64,000 nt of DNA from Siphonodentalium dalli (GCA_032622095.1 CP136066.1:64760609-64824608), one strand, 5' to 3'. Positions 23,660 to 36,667 are shown, counted from the stretch's first letter. A program made the numbers and translations. The notes: generated by a model from the sequence alone, not told the origin.

Positions 23660-24811
23660 TTGTCATGTTAAGTATAATTTAAGGTAAGTATACATACGAA
23701 TGAGAGATTGGGTTTATAGATACGTAGAAGAGAAACATCATAGGATGAGAACAAGGTAAGTGTAATTAAAGGTAAGTATAACTACGAATTTGAGACATGG
23801 GTTTATAGATACGTAGAAGGGAAACATCATAGGATGAGAACAAGGTAATTGTAATTAAAGCTAAGTATTGTTATGGTAAGTATAATTTAAGGTAAGTATA
23901 ACTACGAATTTGAGAGATTGGGTTTATAGATACGCAGAAGAGAAACATCATAGGATGAGAACAAGGTAAGTGTAATTAAAGGTAAGTATTGTCAAGGTAA
24001 TTGTAATTAAAGGTAAGTATTGTCATGGTAACTGTAATTTAAGGTAAGTATAACTATACAAATTTAAGTGATATGGTTTATAGACACATAGAAAAGAACC
24101 ATCATAGGATGAGAACAAGGTAAGTGTAATTTCAGTAAGTATTGTCATGGTAAGTATAATTTAAGGTAAGAATAACTACGAATTTGAGAGATTGGGTTTA
24201 TAGACACATAGAAGAGAAACATCAGAGGATGAGAACAAGGTAAGTGTAATTTAAGGTAAGTATTGTCATGGTAAGTGTAATTTAAGGTACGTATTGTCAT
24301 GATAAGTGTAATATAAGGTACGTATTGTCATGATAAGTGTAATTTAAGGTACGTATTGTCATGATAAGTGTACTTTAAGGTAAGTATAACTGTACGAATT
24401 TAAGTGATAGGGTTTATAGACACATATACGAGACATAACATGCGATGAGAACAAGGTAAGTGTAATTTCAGTAAGTATTGTCATGGTAAGTATAATTTAA
24501 GGTAAGAATAACTACGAATTTGAGAAACATCAGATTATGTGAACAAGGTAAGTGTAATTTAAGGTACGTATTGTCATGGTAAGTGTAATTTAAGGTACAT
24601 GTTGTCATGATAAGTGTAATTTAAGGTACGTATTGTCATGATAAGTGTAATTTAGGGTACGTATTGTCATGATAAGTGTAAGTTAAGGTAAGTATAACTA
24701 TACGAATTTAAGAGATATAGACACATAGAAGAGAAACGTCAGAGGATGATAACAAGGTAAATGTAATATAAGGTTAGTATTGCCATGGTAAGTGTAATAT
24801 AAGGTGAGTAC
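23660..24811. repeat. Complex minisatellite rich in GGTAAGT
   Basis: Irregular tandem array built from two modules: AAGGTAAGTRTAAYTTAAGG-type units of about 25-30 bp, and a longer module with TTGAGAGATTGGGTTTATAG followed by GAGAACAAGGTAAGTG. The heptamer GGTAAGT, a consensus metazoan 5' splice site, occurs about 20 times on the plus strand. Confidence 0.9.
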
Positions 24812-26213
24812 ATATATTATCAAGCTTATCGCCTTACTATTGACCAGCAGAAATATAGAAACAAACAACAACATTTTAGTACAGTATATATCCATTTAAG
24901 CTTGGGGAATTTTAATACTTTTATTAATGAACAGAAAAACAGAAACTCCAGCTTGATGAGAGATGTACATCAATTTTGTGACACAGTCAGTATAAACTAA
25001 ACAAGTCAGATATAAGACACACATCACACGACAACATGTCCATCCTACACTTGTCATGATAACTGATATATAGGGCTGTTGTTAGTAAGTAATTAAATTA
25101 CAAACCTATACATATGACATGGTGAACGCTCTTTATGTAGAGTATATAACAGTTATGTATATATATGGTACATCGGTTGGAATTGTGTTCAAAGTTCCCA
25201 TGCATACAATTTGTTATCGTGATAGCAGACAAACGCGTGGGCCATCCCACATACAGGTATACAATCAACATCCATACGTTAAATGATTTGTTGGTTAACG
25301 GGTCCTGTTTCTAAAGTGGTGTTGACATGTGGAACTATGTAAACATGTCATATTTACTGTATTTGAGTGTTTATTTTTTTAGTGTTTATTTTTTGACTTA
25401 TCGTACTAGCTTGATAACACAGAAGGAATCAATTGTTTGGAAAATGTTTACTAAGTCCGTTCCGAAATCATATTTTTGTACCGAAAGTTGGTCCTATAAA
25501 AAAATGTTTGGCCACAGCAGCTCATCAGGTACACCTCTGGTCTATAACAGATATAAAGCAATCTGTTATTTCATATAAGGTTTCGGGAGTTAAGTGCACG
25601 ACCTTATGGACAGACCAGTTCTCCCGTACAGACCAAGTCCTTGGCCTGTACGCTGAAAGCCAGAAAATTGCCTGCTGATTCCTCCAATATCGAACTAGTA
25701 TGAACTGTCAAAGGTATTTTATCACGCGCGATGGTAACAGTGCACTGTAAAAACGCGACGGTATTATTGTCCGAACACATAATATAGTTATAAACTGTGT
25801 TGATAGTTTATAGGTGGTCTAACCACAAAATTGCAAAAAGTAAAAACCGTGTTTTGTACGGTAAAAACCCAATCAAAAACAAAACGTAGTATACATTAAC
25901 ATTAGTTTACCTGTAATCAGAAAATAAACACATGTATTAACCTCCATGTAGTTTTCCCGTTCGTCAGTACATGTGAATGATTTAAGAACACATATCCTCT
26001 ATTCGCGAAGGAGCCTAAAATGCACAGCCTACCCGGGCCTAATTCCTGCCAGTATGAAGCGCAGACGTTATGAGAAACGTCATGATTCACGAGCTCCGGT
26101 GTGACGTATATCCGCCCGTGACGTAACACGTCAGGTGCGTGTAAGACAATTTAAAGGGATACATATTGAACGTGTGTCGCCCATAACAAAATAAATTCGT
26201 ATTATATAATCAA
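24812..26213. other. No recognisable feature
   Basis: AT-rich DNA. Short open frames up to 83 codons near 25327-25678 have no recognisable domain, no paired splice signals that I can support, and no conserved counterpart in the window. I see no gene or repeat here. Confidence 0.5.
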
Positions 26214-27017
26214 CTGTACTGTTGGGATGTGGATATTATATAATTATTCCAAGAATAATTTGGGTGAATTATAATTCCGAGTTGCGGCCATTCCCTTAAG
26301 TTAGTTTAAGCTCTTTTTAAAGAGCGTGTTATTTGAGCATATGCATGATTGAACCAACCCATTAACGAGTGTCCATAAATTTGTAAAAATATATCGTAAT
26401 TGGGTACCACATGGCTATGTACATCGCGAAATTAATTATTACACCAACGAGGCGCGTTCACGTGATGGTATGGAAATCATAAGCGGGAAGTTCCATTTAT
26501 AAATAATACCTTGATAACATATTTTGTGTAAATGTTATGCATCACGACTACACTGTCGTGATTACGGTTGGGATCTACTGTACTGTTGGGATGTGTATAT
26601 TATATAATAATTCCAAGGTTAATTTTAGTGAAATGATTCAGACTATTGGCCATTCCCTTAGGTTGATGTAGCTCATTTAAAGAGCGTTGTTCCTTGAGAT
26701 GTGCGTGATTGGCACCACACAATTAAGGAGTGTTTATAAATTTGTATGATTATCGTAAATGGGTACCAGGTTTTCTGTGTCCACTGCGAAATTAATGATT
26801 ATAACAACAGGGCGCGTTCACGTGGTGGTATGGAAACCATAAGGGTGAGTTGTGTTTACAAATAACACCATTAGGGAGTGTTATACATTTGTATAACATA
26901 TCGTAAATGGGTACCAAAATGGCTGTGTCGACTGTATAATTAATGATTATAACAACGAGGCGCGTTCACGTGGTGGTAGGGCGATCATAAGGGGGGAGTT
27001 GTGTTTATAAATAATAT
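26214..27017. repeat. ~363-bp tandem duplication, two and a half copies
   Basis: Copies begin at 26214 and 26577 (ACTGTWCTGTTGGGATGTG then TATTATATAA). A partial third covers about 26866-27017. Conserved blocks include GGGTACCA, AGGCGCGTTCACGTGRTGGT and a palindromic CTTTTTAAAGAGCG segment. No coding capacity. Confidence 0.8.
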
Positions 27018-29058
27018 CGTGAATACTCCATTTTGTGTAAATGTTATGCATCACAAATATATATTCATTCATTTGGCAATATTTAAGTTTCCGTCACGAT
27101 GACCCATCCAGTAAGGCGCACGACACTCCCACTGAATTATAAGTTAACAATTTTTAGGTTGGGTTATCACATAATGTATACGAGTTCTGTGCTGGGTATT
27201 TTTGTGAAATAAAACGTTAAACAAAAGTTTAAGAGCTTGTCAAATAAGGTGATAATGGTGAAAATATCAAAATTAGGATGTAAAATAAATACGTCAAACA
27301 GTCTACAGGACCAAAAGAACCCTCTATCGCAGAACATCTCGCTATGGGTTCCATATATCGTAGCTTTGTGTGACCCACATTATGTGAGTAGAGGGGGGAT
27401 GCCCTATAGCAGAAGAGTCCACAATTAGAGGTACCATGTCTTACCCACCGGAAGCTGACATAAGCTAATGATAGGTAGAGCACTCTGCTGTATTGGCAGT
27501 TTCATCGACACGAATTACCAGATTCACGCTTTATAATGTGTTTTCACTGCGGCCCTCGACATTCAACGGAATAACGGGTATAAGCTCACTATGGACTTAT
27601 TTCATAATCAAATAAGTCCAATATGAAGCTCCAAACATTTTATCAACACGTTCAACAGCTGGAAATTTGATACCTGAAACAACATGAATTGGAAATTTTA
27701 CAACAACAATAGGTTGAACTCGTTCTGTTATTTTGTTTTTTCCAACAATTTATTAGGGGGTATGTTTTGTTTTAGACCAACATTTGCATATTTACCTCCT
27801 TTGGTAAAAAGTTTGGATTGAAATGGCCTATATTTAGAAATTGTCAAACCTTATGGTGTGTCAGCTTGGGTGTGATGTAGCAGTATGTGTTCCTTGTAAC
27901 TACTGAAATTACCCAATTTATTGAAAGTTACAACGTTAAGAACTTGTCTAGAATGTCTATATAGGGTGTCAAACATAAATTGTCGATTTTCACATCCTTA
28001 AACCAGAGCATATAACCATCTGATTCGCAGGGATGTAGCCCCCTTATGAAAATGTGTTATCAATGGAAATCTCATAAACAGGGACATGGATATAGTGGTC
28101 TTGGGAACACGATGCCTGGCACATTACAGCTGTTCAGAATAGGATGGGGCGAGTAGCCGCCAAATCGTATGAGTCACAACATCTCTGACAAAAGTTAGTG
28201 ATTAATACAAATAGTGAGTGATACTTGCGGATTATAGCCAACATTAGCATGTAACATGTACTTACCATAATCAATGATATATCCAAGAATGGATAAAAAT
28301 TACGCGTGTTCCCAATGTGAGTATGAGTTTTCGCTCAAGAATGCATTGCGGATTATCCTTTGAGTTTCAATCGTCGACGCGAATGCATTTGATCACGGTA
28401 AAGGACACGAATACGAAGATGCAAGCACAGTTTTCATAAATGACTAGAGCATAAATGCAGTGACGTGGCAAGATGCTCTTTTTTTTTCTCGAAACGTCGA
28501 TATCCAACTGTGTATCCCCACCCCTCAATTATAAACAATTATAAAATTGTTTACCCCGGTTGGCTTCTGATTTTCAAGCTGTAACAGTAAGTTGTGCACC
28601 CCCGCCCCTTGGATTGGACATATTGACTAAATATGACTAACTTAGTGTTAGTCACAAACGTTTTGAGTAACTTTGGTCAATTATTGGAATTATTTGCACA
28701 TAATTCAGCAACTTTAATTTACGCCTTCCAATTGACTAAGAAAAGTCCCCATTTCTTAGTCGTTATATATGACTAACATCACCCTAGTAATTTTGATTAA
28801 TGTTATGCCTCAGTCATGTTGGCTGAACTAAGTCAGTCATCCTGAGGTTTTGTTTTGTTATCAACGTAGAAAAATTAAAATACTTTCCTCTTGATATACG
28901 ATTCCATCGTTATGTGGAATTTATAGGCATTTTTTTGTTCAAAGGGTGCATATGGAAATTATAGGATGGACACCCCGTCGCCAAACTGAGCCCATATAGC
29001 CACGTCCCTATCTAGATATATTATAAGATATCGGAGCAGTTTGAAATTATAAAATGAC
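27018..29058. other. No gene recognised; inverted copy of a dispersed repeat
   Basis: Mostly featureless AT-rich DNA. 27493-27600 is the reverse complement of 34800-34915 (GATTCACGCTTTATAATGTG here). Open frames are short and have no recognisable domain. Confidence 0.5.
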
Positions 29059-29066
29059 ACTCCTAT

Positions 29067-29355
29067 TGGTTTGGTTTGGTTTATTAGGGTTTATCGACGT
29101 TCTAGCCGCTATGCCACACACGACGTTGTCAATTTTACGGATGGAGGAAAGACCACGCAGAGGCTCGATTTCACCGAGAAATCGTCCCACTGCGTGTAGA
29201 AACCACCGACCCCCGGAAAGCAACTGACAAACTTGCCCAGATACACGATTCCGGTCACCCTCCATATGACGGGGTTAGAACCAGCTTCGTCAGCACTGGA
29301 CGGCATGTAACGGTGTAGTGCACCTGTCATTCTACCGACTGGCACTCTACCGCAC
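29067..29355 (-). mobile_element. SINE-like element (289 bp) with target-site duplication
   Basis: Flanked by CACTCCTAT on both sides (29058-29066 and 29356-29364). Read on the minus strand it ends in a tail of AATAAACCAAACCAAACC type, and it has a GGTTCTAACCC box resembling a pol III B box. A related copy lies at 57290-57560, sharing CAGAAACCACCGATCCCC-like and ACAAACTTGCCCA stretches. The tRNA origin is inferred; the head does not match a tRNA A box well. Confidence 0.65.
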
Positions 29356-29364
29356 CACTCCTAT

Positions 29365-30142
29365 AACCGAAACCATTAACACGTCCCTGCTTCGATACAC
29401 CCCTCCCGATAAAATGGAGCCACGTTACTGCCTCGATGTGTTATGATAAGAGTAGCGGATCAGTTTGAAATAATAGGATGGTCACAATATATATAATGCT
29501 ATACCATCAAAATAATATTTTATTTTCACAAACTGAATGGTTGTAAATTTGTAATTTGTAAAAACAATGATACCAAAATGTTTGTAGTACTCGGTATTAC
29601 ACTGACTTGTACTTACATACACACACTACAAACGAACCGTTTAATTGTTAACTTGCGCAGACAAGTGGTCATCAACTTAGCAATCCGTGAACCGATTGGA
29701 TAGCTCTGATAAGCGTTCACCTCTCAACTTATGATTGGTTATTTCTTTTGTAACTTTGGCCCGCCGTGATTCAATATAGTGTTAATCACTCACAGGCAAA
29801 GGCTTGTCCGTAAGCAATCTACAATAATCAACAGTAGATCTTTGTGAAATTTGCGAGATTTTGTTAGCTCATCGTTTCATAGTACCGGCGTTCTCACTAA
29901 TCACAATATGATAGCACGCATTGTAACTTCCCCATATAAATTGTTGTCAGTTATTTTAGCTCTATATACATGTCCGTCTAATTTGAACTGGTATTCAGAT
30001 AACACTGATAACATGTGCATGGGAGCAGAGTGGGGAGATAGTTTTTTCTAAGTTTTACAGCTGCCTTTTAGGGGTTTCACCTCTCGTCCAGTCTAAGGTA
30101 TTACAATAATACGGCTAAATTTTCCCTGTACTATGAAACCAC
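29365..30142. other. No recognisable feature
   Basis: Spacer between the SINE and unit 4. No convincing gene, repeat or conserved block is seen. Confidence 0.5.
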
Positions 30143-31379
30143 TGTGATCGTTAACACAAATTTTGCATATTTAATGGTGTAATGGTTTTAGGATTCTTGC
30201 GTAAATTATTTACCCTCCCAATCACACACAGATCTCCTGGCCATTCAAACTTTCGCCTACACGTGTGGATCTGTATGTGCTGTTGTACGACGAAACGAGT
30301 CATCTGTGTTTTTTGACTCCGATATCTCTTAATTTTAGGACAACTGTGGATTTCTGTTACACTTAGGTGGAATGTGTCGACACCAGTTAAGATTTCGATA
30401 CACTTGTTGAGTATTTAATGTATATACATATTGTGGACAGTTTTCTTTGCTTACTTGTTTTAATTAGTGGTCAATTCGAGGCTACATATTGTTTGTATCT
30501 CCGTGGAATAAGCGCGATCTCTGAGTCGCTATCATATTGGATCTATCCAGCCCCTATTCCGCGGTTTAAGTACTACAGGTCACAGTTCTGGGGTAGAGTT
30601 CTTTACAGTAGCATAAATTCCGAAGGCACAAGTTTGATAATCATATAGGACTAAGCCAATTTACATGAGCGATGACATATTAAAAGGACATGGCTCACTC
30701 AAGCTTCAAAATTATGTCCACGTAATTTGGAATGAGCTATGTATAAAATACACGAAATACTGATATATCGGCTTCACCGAGAAATAATTTCCATAGGCAC
30801 AGTCATTTTCCACCTATTATCAATGTTTCGTACAGAAGTGATAGAAATGCTCTTTATTTATACGATATCAGGAACAAACTAACACTGAACGTCCTTTGTT
30901 GTTCCATGCCATGCAAATGATTGTTTTATACGCCCTTTTGAAAAAAAATGTATTATGTAATAACTCTCTTTGTCCGTCTGTCTGTCCGTCCGTCCGTTAA
31001 CAGTTTTGGTTTCCGATCGATAACTATTGTTTGGATTATTTGATCTGAACCATATTGTGTATTTCCCAACTAAAAATACAGCAATCGGGGAGGTAAATGT
31101 GTTAGAGAGTCGGGGAGCGAGTGCAAGAACTGAAAGTAACTGGCCTTCACCTGATACATGTGACACGTTATCAAAGGATGAAATCTAGTTTATTTGATTT
31201 GTACATCATCCAATTAACTTAAACTGGTGAATTAATGGGGGAATGGATTTTTGTGAGTGGGAAATTTATTTAACTAGCTGCTGTAGTTATGGGTTTTTCC
31301 AGGTACAATTTAGCTGTGGGATAGCCCTGTCCTACATTTGGGGATTTATTTTAAATAGTAAACACATGATCTATGATTT
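30143..31379. repeat. GPCR unit 4 remnant (no receptor)
   Basis: Begins in sequence matching the 3' flank of unit 3 (GGTTTTAGGATTCNTGCGTA). It carries the left arm of the 18397-type MITE to about 30596, then jumps by deletion to sequence matching unit 5 near 32955 (TTTACAGTAGCATAAAT). It ends with a block (GGAAATTTATTTAACTAGCT) that recurs at 34330 at the end of unit 5. The receptor, minisatellite and TATA block are absent. Confidence 0.8.
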
Positions 31380-31706
31380 GGTTTTAGGATTCCTGCGTAC
31401 ATTATTTATCCTGCCAATCACACGCAGATCTCCTGACCATTCAAACTTTCGCCTACACGTGTGGATCTGTATGTGCTGTTGTACGACGAAACGAGTCATC
31501 TGTGTTTTTGGACTCCGATATCTCTTAATTTTAGGACCACTGTGGATTTCTGTTACACTTAGGTGGAATGTGTCGACACTAGTTAAGATTTCGATACACT
31601 TGTTGAGTATTTAGTGTATATACATATTGTGGACAGTTTTCTTTGCTTACTTGTTTTAATTAGTGGTCAATTCGAGGCTACAGATTGTTCGTATCTCCGT
31701 CGGATA

Positions 31707-31955
31707 AGCGCAATCTCTGAGTCGATATCATATTGGATCTATCCAGCCCCCATTCCGCGGTTTAAGTACTACAGGTCACAGTTCTGGGGTAGCATTCCAA
31801 ATATGGAATTTTCAATATTTGAGTTCCATATATGGAAGTCATGAATATTCAAAAGCTCCATATGTGGAATGCTACTCCAGAACTTGACCTGTAGCACTGA
31901 ATGCGCGGAACGGGATTGGATGTATCCAATATGATAGCGACTCAGTGATCTCGCT
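31707..31955. mobile_element. Tc1/mariner-type MITE, 249 bp, in unit 5
   Basis: Same family and same unit position as 18397-18647, flanked by TA, with ends AGCGCAATCTCTGAGTCG and CTCAGTGATCTCGCT. A truncated left half lies at about 30508-30596 in unit 4, at the same unit position. Confidence 0.85.
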
Positions 31956-32816
31956 TATATAATATTGTTTACATATTTCAAACACTTCGAGGACGAAGTT
32001 GTATATATTGAAGATATGATCGGAAACTTTAATCCTGTCTTCGCTATACTCACTTACCACAAATTCCCTTATAGGAAATGTTCCTAAAACTAAACCGAAT
32101 TTATTATCTGAACTTGTCATTGCCCACCAACTGTTGTGAATACTTAGACATTCGGCAAACCATATCACTCAAATGTGATGTATTGTTGTTATGCTAAAAC
32201 TTGTCAAATGTTGTTATATGAAGCTCAATTAATTCAATTCAATTCATTCAATCGCAGAATCATGGAACTTCACCATATAATCCCCAGTTAACGTCCACCC
32301 CTGTGATGTACATTTATATTTCAGTCACAATTATAAGGACCCAAAACACACGCGGTGAATTAGTAAATGTGCAAAAATATAAAAGTCTGTAAAACATAAC
32401 TGTTAAGCCATAAATGAGAACGGGCATGGGTAAATAGATAAACTTATATTCATTATTGATAGTTCACCAATGACGAAATTTCATGTGTTGAAACCAGTGT
32501 TATGCAAAATAAACTGTTACAGTGATTTGTCAACATACATCGCTTATCGTATAACAAGTTCAAAAATAATAGTCTGAATATGACTTTAGTATAAAGCTTT
32601 GATATCTTATTGCAATAACTGGTCTTCTATCCGTAATTCCACTCTGACAATGATTTTGACATGCGAAATCACATTATTGGAGAGTTATTAATCATGAAAT
32701 AATGATGATTGTTGTGTTACAGACTTTTATGTTATTTCCCATGAACCTAATTCGAATGCCGTGTGTCCATTTAAAGTACACCGACTGTTTGGTATGTTCA
32801 GTACGTACTGGGGTGC

Positions 32817-32824
32817 TATATATA
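32817..32824 (+). promoter_or_regulatory. Candidate TATA promoter, unit 5
   Basis: TATATATA with the shared context GGTATGTTCAGTAC upstream and CCACAATCAACCTTCGTTTA downstream, followed by TCAGTCACT. No receptor follows, so it is probably a relic. Confidence 0.3.
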
Positions 32825-33126
32825 CTTGAATGGCCACAATCAACCTTCGTTTAGTTCTCAGATCAGTCACTACAGTCACATACGTGTAACAAGCACTACT
32901 GTACTACTGTCCTTATTTTATTCAGGGACACGGATAGCCACCTATACACAAGGGGTAATAGGGCACTTTACAGTAGCATAAATGCCGAAGGCACAAGTTT
33001 GGTAATCATATAGCACTGAGGCAATTTCCATGAGCGATGACATATTAAAAGTACATGGCTCATTCGAGCTTCAAAATTATGTCCACGTAATTTGGAATGA
33101 GCTATGTGTAAAATACACGAAAACTG

Positions 33127-33525
33127 ATTTATTACATGATCCTACCCTTATTCCATTCAATAAACCCATTCTATAAATTGTGATATTAAACGTTCGTTTA
33201 ATAACAGGAAATAGTGCCAGGTGACCTTTGACTTCCGGTTTGTCGACCTGTTAACATTCCGTACGCTACGTCTCAAAATACTATGGCTTCCAATATTTTT
33301 CCAACAAACTATTACGAATGAAGAGTTTGAAAAGTTATGTCATTAAATATACGCCATTAAATGCGTTAAAAAGTCTGTATTTATCTGGGACTATTTCGTT
33401 ACGCGGGCAAACAACGAATAGTTACGTGAAACGTCATCGCATGCCTTATAGAAGCCGACGTTAATTTCGCGTCACATTTGTCGATTTAAGTTTGTTTTGT
33501 CGATGTTTTGGATCATGTAATAAAT
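33127..33525. mobile_element. TIR element (about 400 bp) in unit 5
   Basis: Ends TTTATTACATGATCC and GGATCATGTAATAAA are inverted repeats. Unit 4 lacks the insertion (ATACTGATATATCGGCTTC continues there). The left-end sequence (TAAACCCATTCTATAA, ACAGGAAATRGTGCC) recurs at 56385-56435 inside the transposase-like gene. Confidence 0.7.
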
Positions 33526-33533
33526 AGAATCTG

Positions 33534-33669
33534 CAACTCGTCCCCAGTTTATAGCGGAAATTACAAAACTCGTCCAGTAAATTAGGTCTGGACCTCGCCA
33601 AAGGCTCGGTCCAGACCTAATTTACTGGACTCGTTTTGTAAATTCCGCTATAAACTGGGGACTCGTTGT
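33534..33669. repeat. 136-nt near-perfect hairpin
   Basis: Arms of about 60 nt, with CCCCAGTTTATAGCGGAA on the left and TTCCGCTATAAACTGGGG on the right, close on AGGTCTGGACC / GGTCCAGACCT with a short loop. It lies directly against the TIR element and may be part of the same insertion. Confidence 0.85.
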
Positions 33670-34796
33670 AGATCCTCTATATATCGGCTTCACTGAGAAA
33701 TACTTTCCATGGGCACAGTCATTTTCCACCTATTTTTAATGTTTCGTACAGAAGTGATATAAATGCTCTTTATTTAAACGATATCAGGAACAAACTAACA
33801 CTGAACGGCCTTTGTTGTTCCATGCCATGCAAATGATTGTTTTATACGCCCTTTTGAAAAAAAATGTATTATGTAATAACTCTCTTTGTCCGTCTGTCTG
33901 TCCGTCCGTCCGTTAACAGTTTTGGTTTTCGATCGAGAACTCTTGTTTGGATTATTTGATCTGAACCATATTGTGTATTTCCCAACTAAAAATACAGACC
34001 AAGTTCGTATATGGGTTCCGTCCAATTATTTTTACATGAGTTACGGCTCTTTTTCGACAGAATTTGACCGTCTGTTAACAGTTTTTGTTTCCTACCGATA
34101 ACTCCAGTTTGGATTATTTGATCTGAACCAAAGTTGGTATGTGTATTTCCCAGCTAAAGCCATCGGGAAGATAAATGTGTTACAGAGTCGGGGAGCAAGT
34201 GCAAGAACTGAAAGTAACTGGCCTTCACCTGATACATGTGACACGTTATCAAAGGATGAAATATAGTTTATTTGATTTGTACATCATCCAAATAAATTAA
34301 ACTGGTGAATTAATGGAGGAATGGATTTTTGTGAGTGGGAAATTTATTTAACTAGCTGCTGTAGTTATGGGTTTTTCCAGGTACAATTTTGCTGTGGGAT
34401 ATCCCTGTTGTACACTTGGGGATTTATTTAAAATAGTAAACACATGATCTATGATTTGTCAGGCATTATTGTGATCAACTGGTGTCAATCTAGCTGGGTA
34501 AACATCACTGGAGTGGCCTGCTGGCTTCAATTCAGTGAATTGGGCTGAACGTTAACACCGTTGTTCATGGTAAACCATTTAGTTAAGTGATTCATTTTGA
34601 TACAAGGTCAAGTTCGAATATGAGTTACGGCCCTTGTTCAACTTAGATTTTGACCGATTTAATAACATTTCGGTTCCGACTGATAAATCATGTGTTTCCC
34701 AGCTAAAACTACAAGCCAAGTTCGAATATTTTGGACTTAGAATTTGAACACATTTTGGGAGCTAGTTAAAATTTTACCTAAATATTCACTTTGCAC

Positions 34797-35110
34797 TTAT
34801 TTGATTCTGAAATATGCACGTAGTGAGCTTATACCCGTTATTCCGTTGAATGTCGAGGGCCGCAGTGAAAACACATTATAAAGCGTGAATCTGGTAAGTC
34901 GGGTCGATGAAACAATGTAGATTAATAATGCCAATATCGGCTTATTTAGTATGAAAATAGACCCATATTGGACTGTTTCAAAAACCGCGTGTATTGAGGT
35001 CAAATAATGCCATTAAAATGAGCCCGTTATGCATGTGCATGTTCAACAGAACAGGCTGTCTATGCTGTGTTTGTTGCCAGCGGTATTATGCTCCTTCCAA
35101 AGTGTTACAA
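34797..35110. repeat. Dispersed repeat, uninterrupted copy
   Basis: Matches 21470-21631 joined to 23143-23330 and therefore provides the empty site for the 1.5-kb transposon. A reverse-complement fragment lies at 27493-27600. Confidence 0.75.
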
Positions 35111-36128
35111 AAGTAGGAAATGTCTTTTCAAATGGGTTTATGTTTTATATATGTAGCCATGATTACTGGTGTATTCTTATTGACTTCAATATCGACTATC
35201 AGAACTACTGAGCAGGAATAAGGCATTGATAGCCAGTGCCATTGGGAGTGGAATAAATATACTCAATACTATCATTTATGCATGTGCCTTTGAAATGAAA
35301 TGTTTGAATAGTTGCTTGAAGTAGCTTGTAAATCAGCGAACCCAATAGCTACACAGCTGTGTTACATGTATCGGTATAATATAATCATGAGTATCCAACC
35401 TGGTGCGGCATACATTGCTCTATAGTCACTAATATGAGCGTATCGTACTCGGAAATGATGCATATTGGTTAAGCATAGCACAAAACTAAGTGATATAATT
35501 CCAATATCTAAATGTTTCCTAATTAATCTTTGATAATATGTGTTGATTGGAAAGAAAAAAATTGGATCACACATTTTTTCGGACCTCGAACCGCCCACCA
35601 CCCACTCCCTGTTTGTGGACTTGTTCTACAGACCCCCCCCCCCCTCCTGAATGTTTGAGAAATTGTTCTAAGGTTGGACATTTCTACCAGTTGGAAAGTT
35701 TGAGGTACTAGTTGGAATGTTCCAACGGGGGTGTTTGCAAATGGAAGGAATTCTGTTAAGTTATTATTTTGGGTCTGATTCAAAGAGGTGGGTGGAACAG
35801 GAAAATTTAAATTTCAAGGTGGACACTCCCTACGGGGATCCTATAGCCCCGCCCAATCGTTAGATAATAACACTTGGCGTGGAGTAGTAAATTGATTCCC
35901 ATTTATGATTGTTAGGGATATTGCGCTAATAAGTTCATGAAACAGTCTTTATCAGCTGGACAATGGTATGCATAGCGTGTTTCTGTTTGCTGTCTGTTTT
36001 AAGTATGTGAACAACCTAACATATACATTTAGAAAAGAATGTGAGAATAATTTCAGAAGTCGAAATATTCATTTAATAAGCATAATAATATATGATAGTC
36101 GGGTACAGAGAAGGCGAGACAACGCTAT
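35111..36128. other. No recognisable gene
   Basis: Contains a poly-C run (35633-35645) and low-complexity GTTGGAA/TTGGACA words. No supported gene. Confidence 0.45.
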
Positions 36129-36299
36129 TGTGTTTATTTGTCATTCTGTTGATTTCCGTTTAACTACGACATGTGTGTACAAGCAGTCCCAAATTAAAAT
36201 CTTTCCGCCCAGGAAAATCTCTACTTTCACATCGTTGTTCGGTCATTCGGCTAGCAGAAAGCTGATTATTCCTCTTAGATACAAGTTCAGTATGCCACA
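36129..36299. repeat. GPCR-unit fragment
   Basis: Matches 6628-6797 of unit 1 (GTCATTCTGTTGATTTCCGT, AATCTTTCCGCCCAGGAAAA). Confidence 0.85.
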
Positions 36300-36667
36300 C
36301 GTTGGCCACACAACTTCTGATCAGCTTGATCGTGTGTATGCGTAGGCGTCATGGTCACGTGAATCAGATTAGTTTCGTTGGCAATGGCAACACACGTTAC
36401 AATGTACGTGTGTCTGTTCCTGGCTATTAGCCAACTATACATATGTAGGTTTATGCCACATTCTACTTGACAAACAATTATTCAAATATTCTTGAATCAA
36501 GTTTTCGCTCATCAGGATCAGAATGACATTGCATGGTTATTGTTGTATGATGGTCCAAATCATGTATGTAATGCTAAGAGACAGCCATATAGCTTCATGG
36601 GCTTCCAAGATCCCTGCCTTACTATGTTCCCGCTGGACCCATATTATTCGCAAAACATTCAAATTCT

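Larger units (their letters stand above)
31380..34460. repeat. GPCR unit 5 remnant (no receptor)
   Basis: Tandem partner of unit 4 with the same start and end. It retains the MITE (31707-31955), a single minisatellite monomer (32289-32319), the empty TTAA site at 32403 and the TATA block at 32817. It was lengthened by an inserted element and hairpin at 33127-33669. No receptor sequence is found. Confidence 0.8.

Noticed and set aside
29067-29355. A tRNA gene suggested by the GGTTCTAACCC box
   Set aside because: No cloverleaf can be drawn by eye and the region has SINE-type target duplications and tail.
31243-31614. 123-codon open frame
   Set aside because: It spans a unit junction made of repeat DNA that also occurs, out of frame, at other copies; no domain seen.
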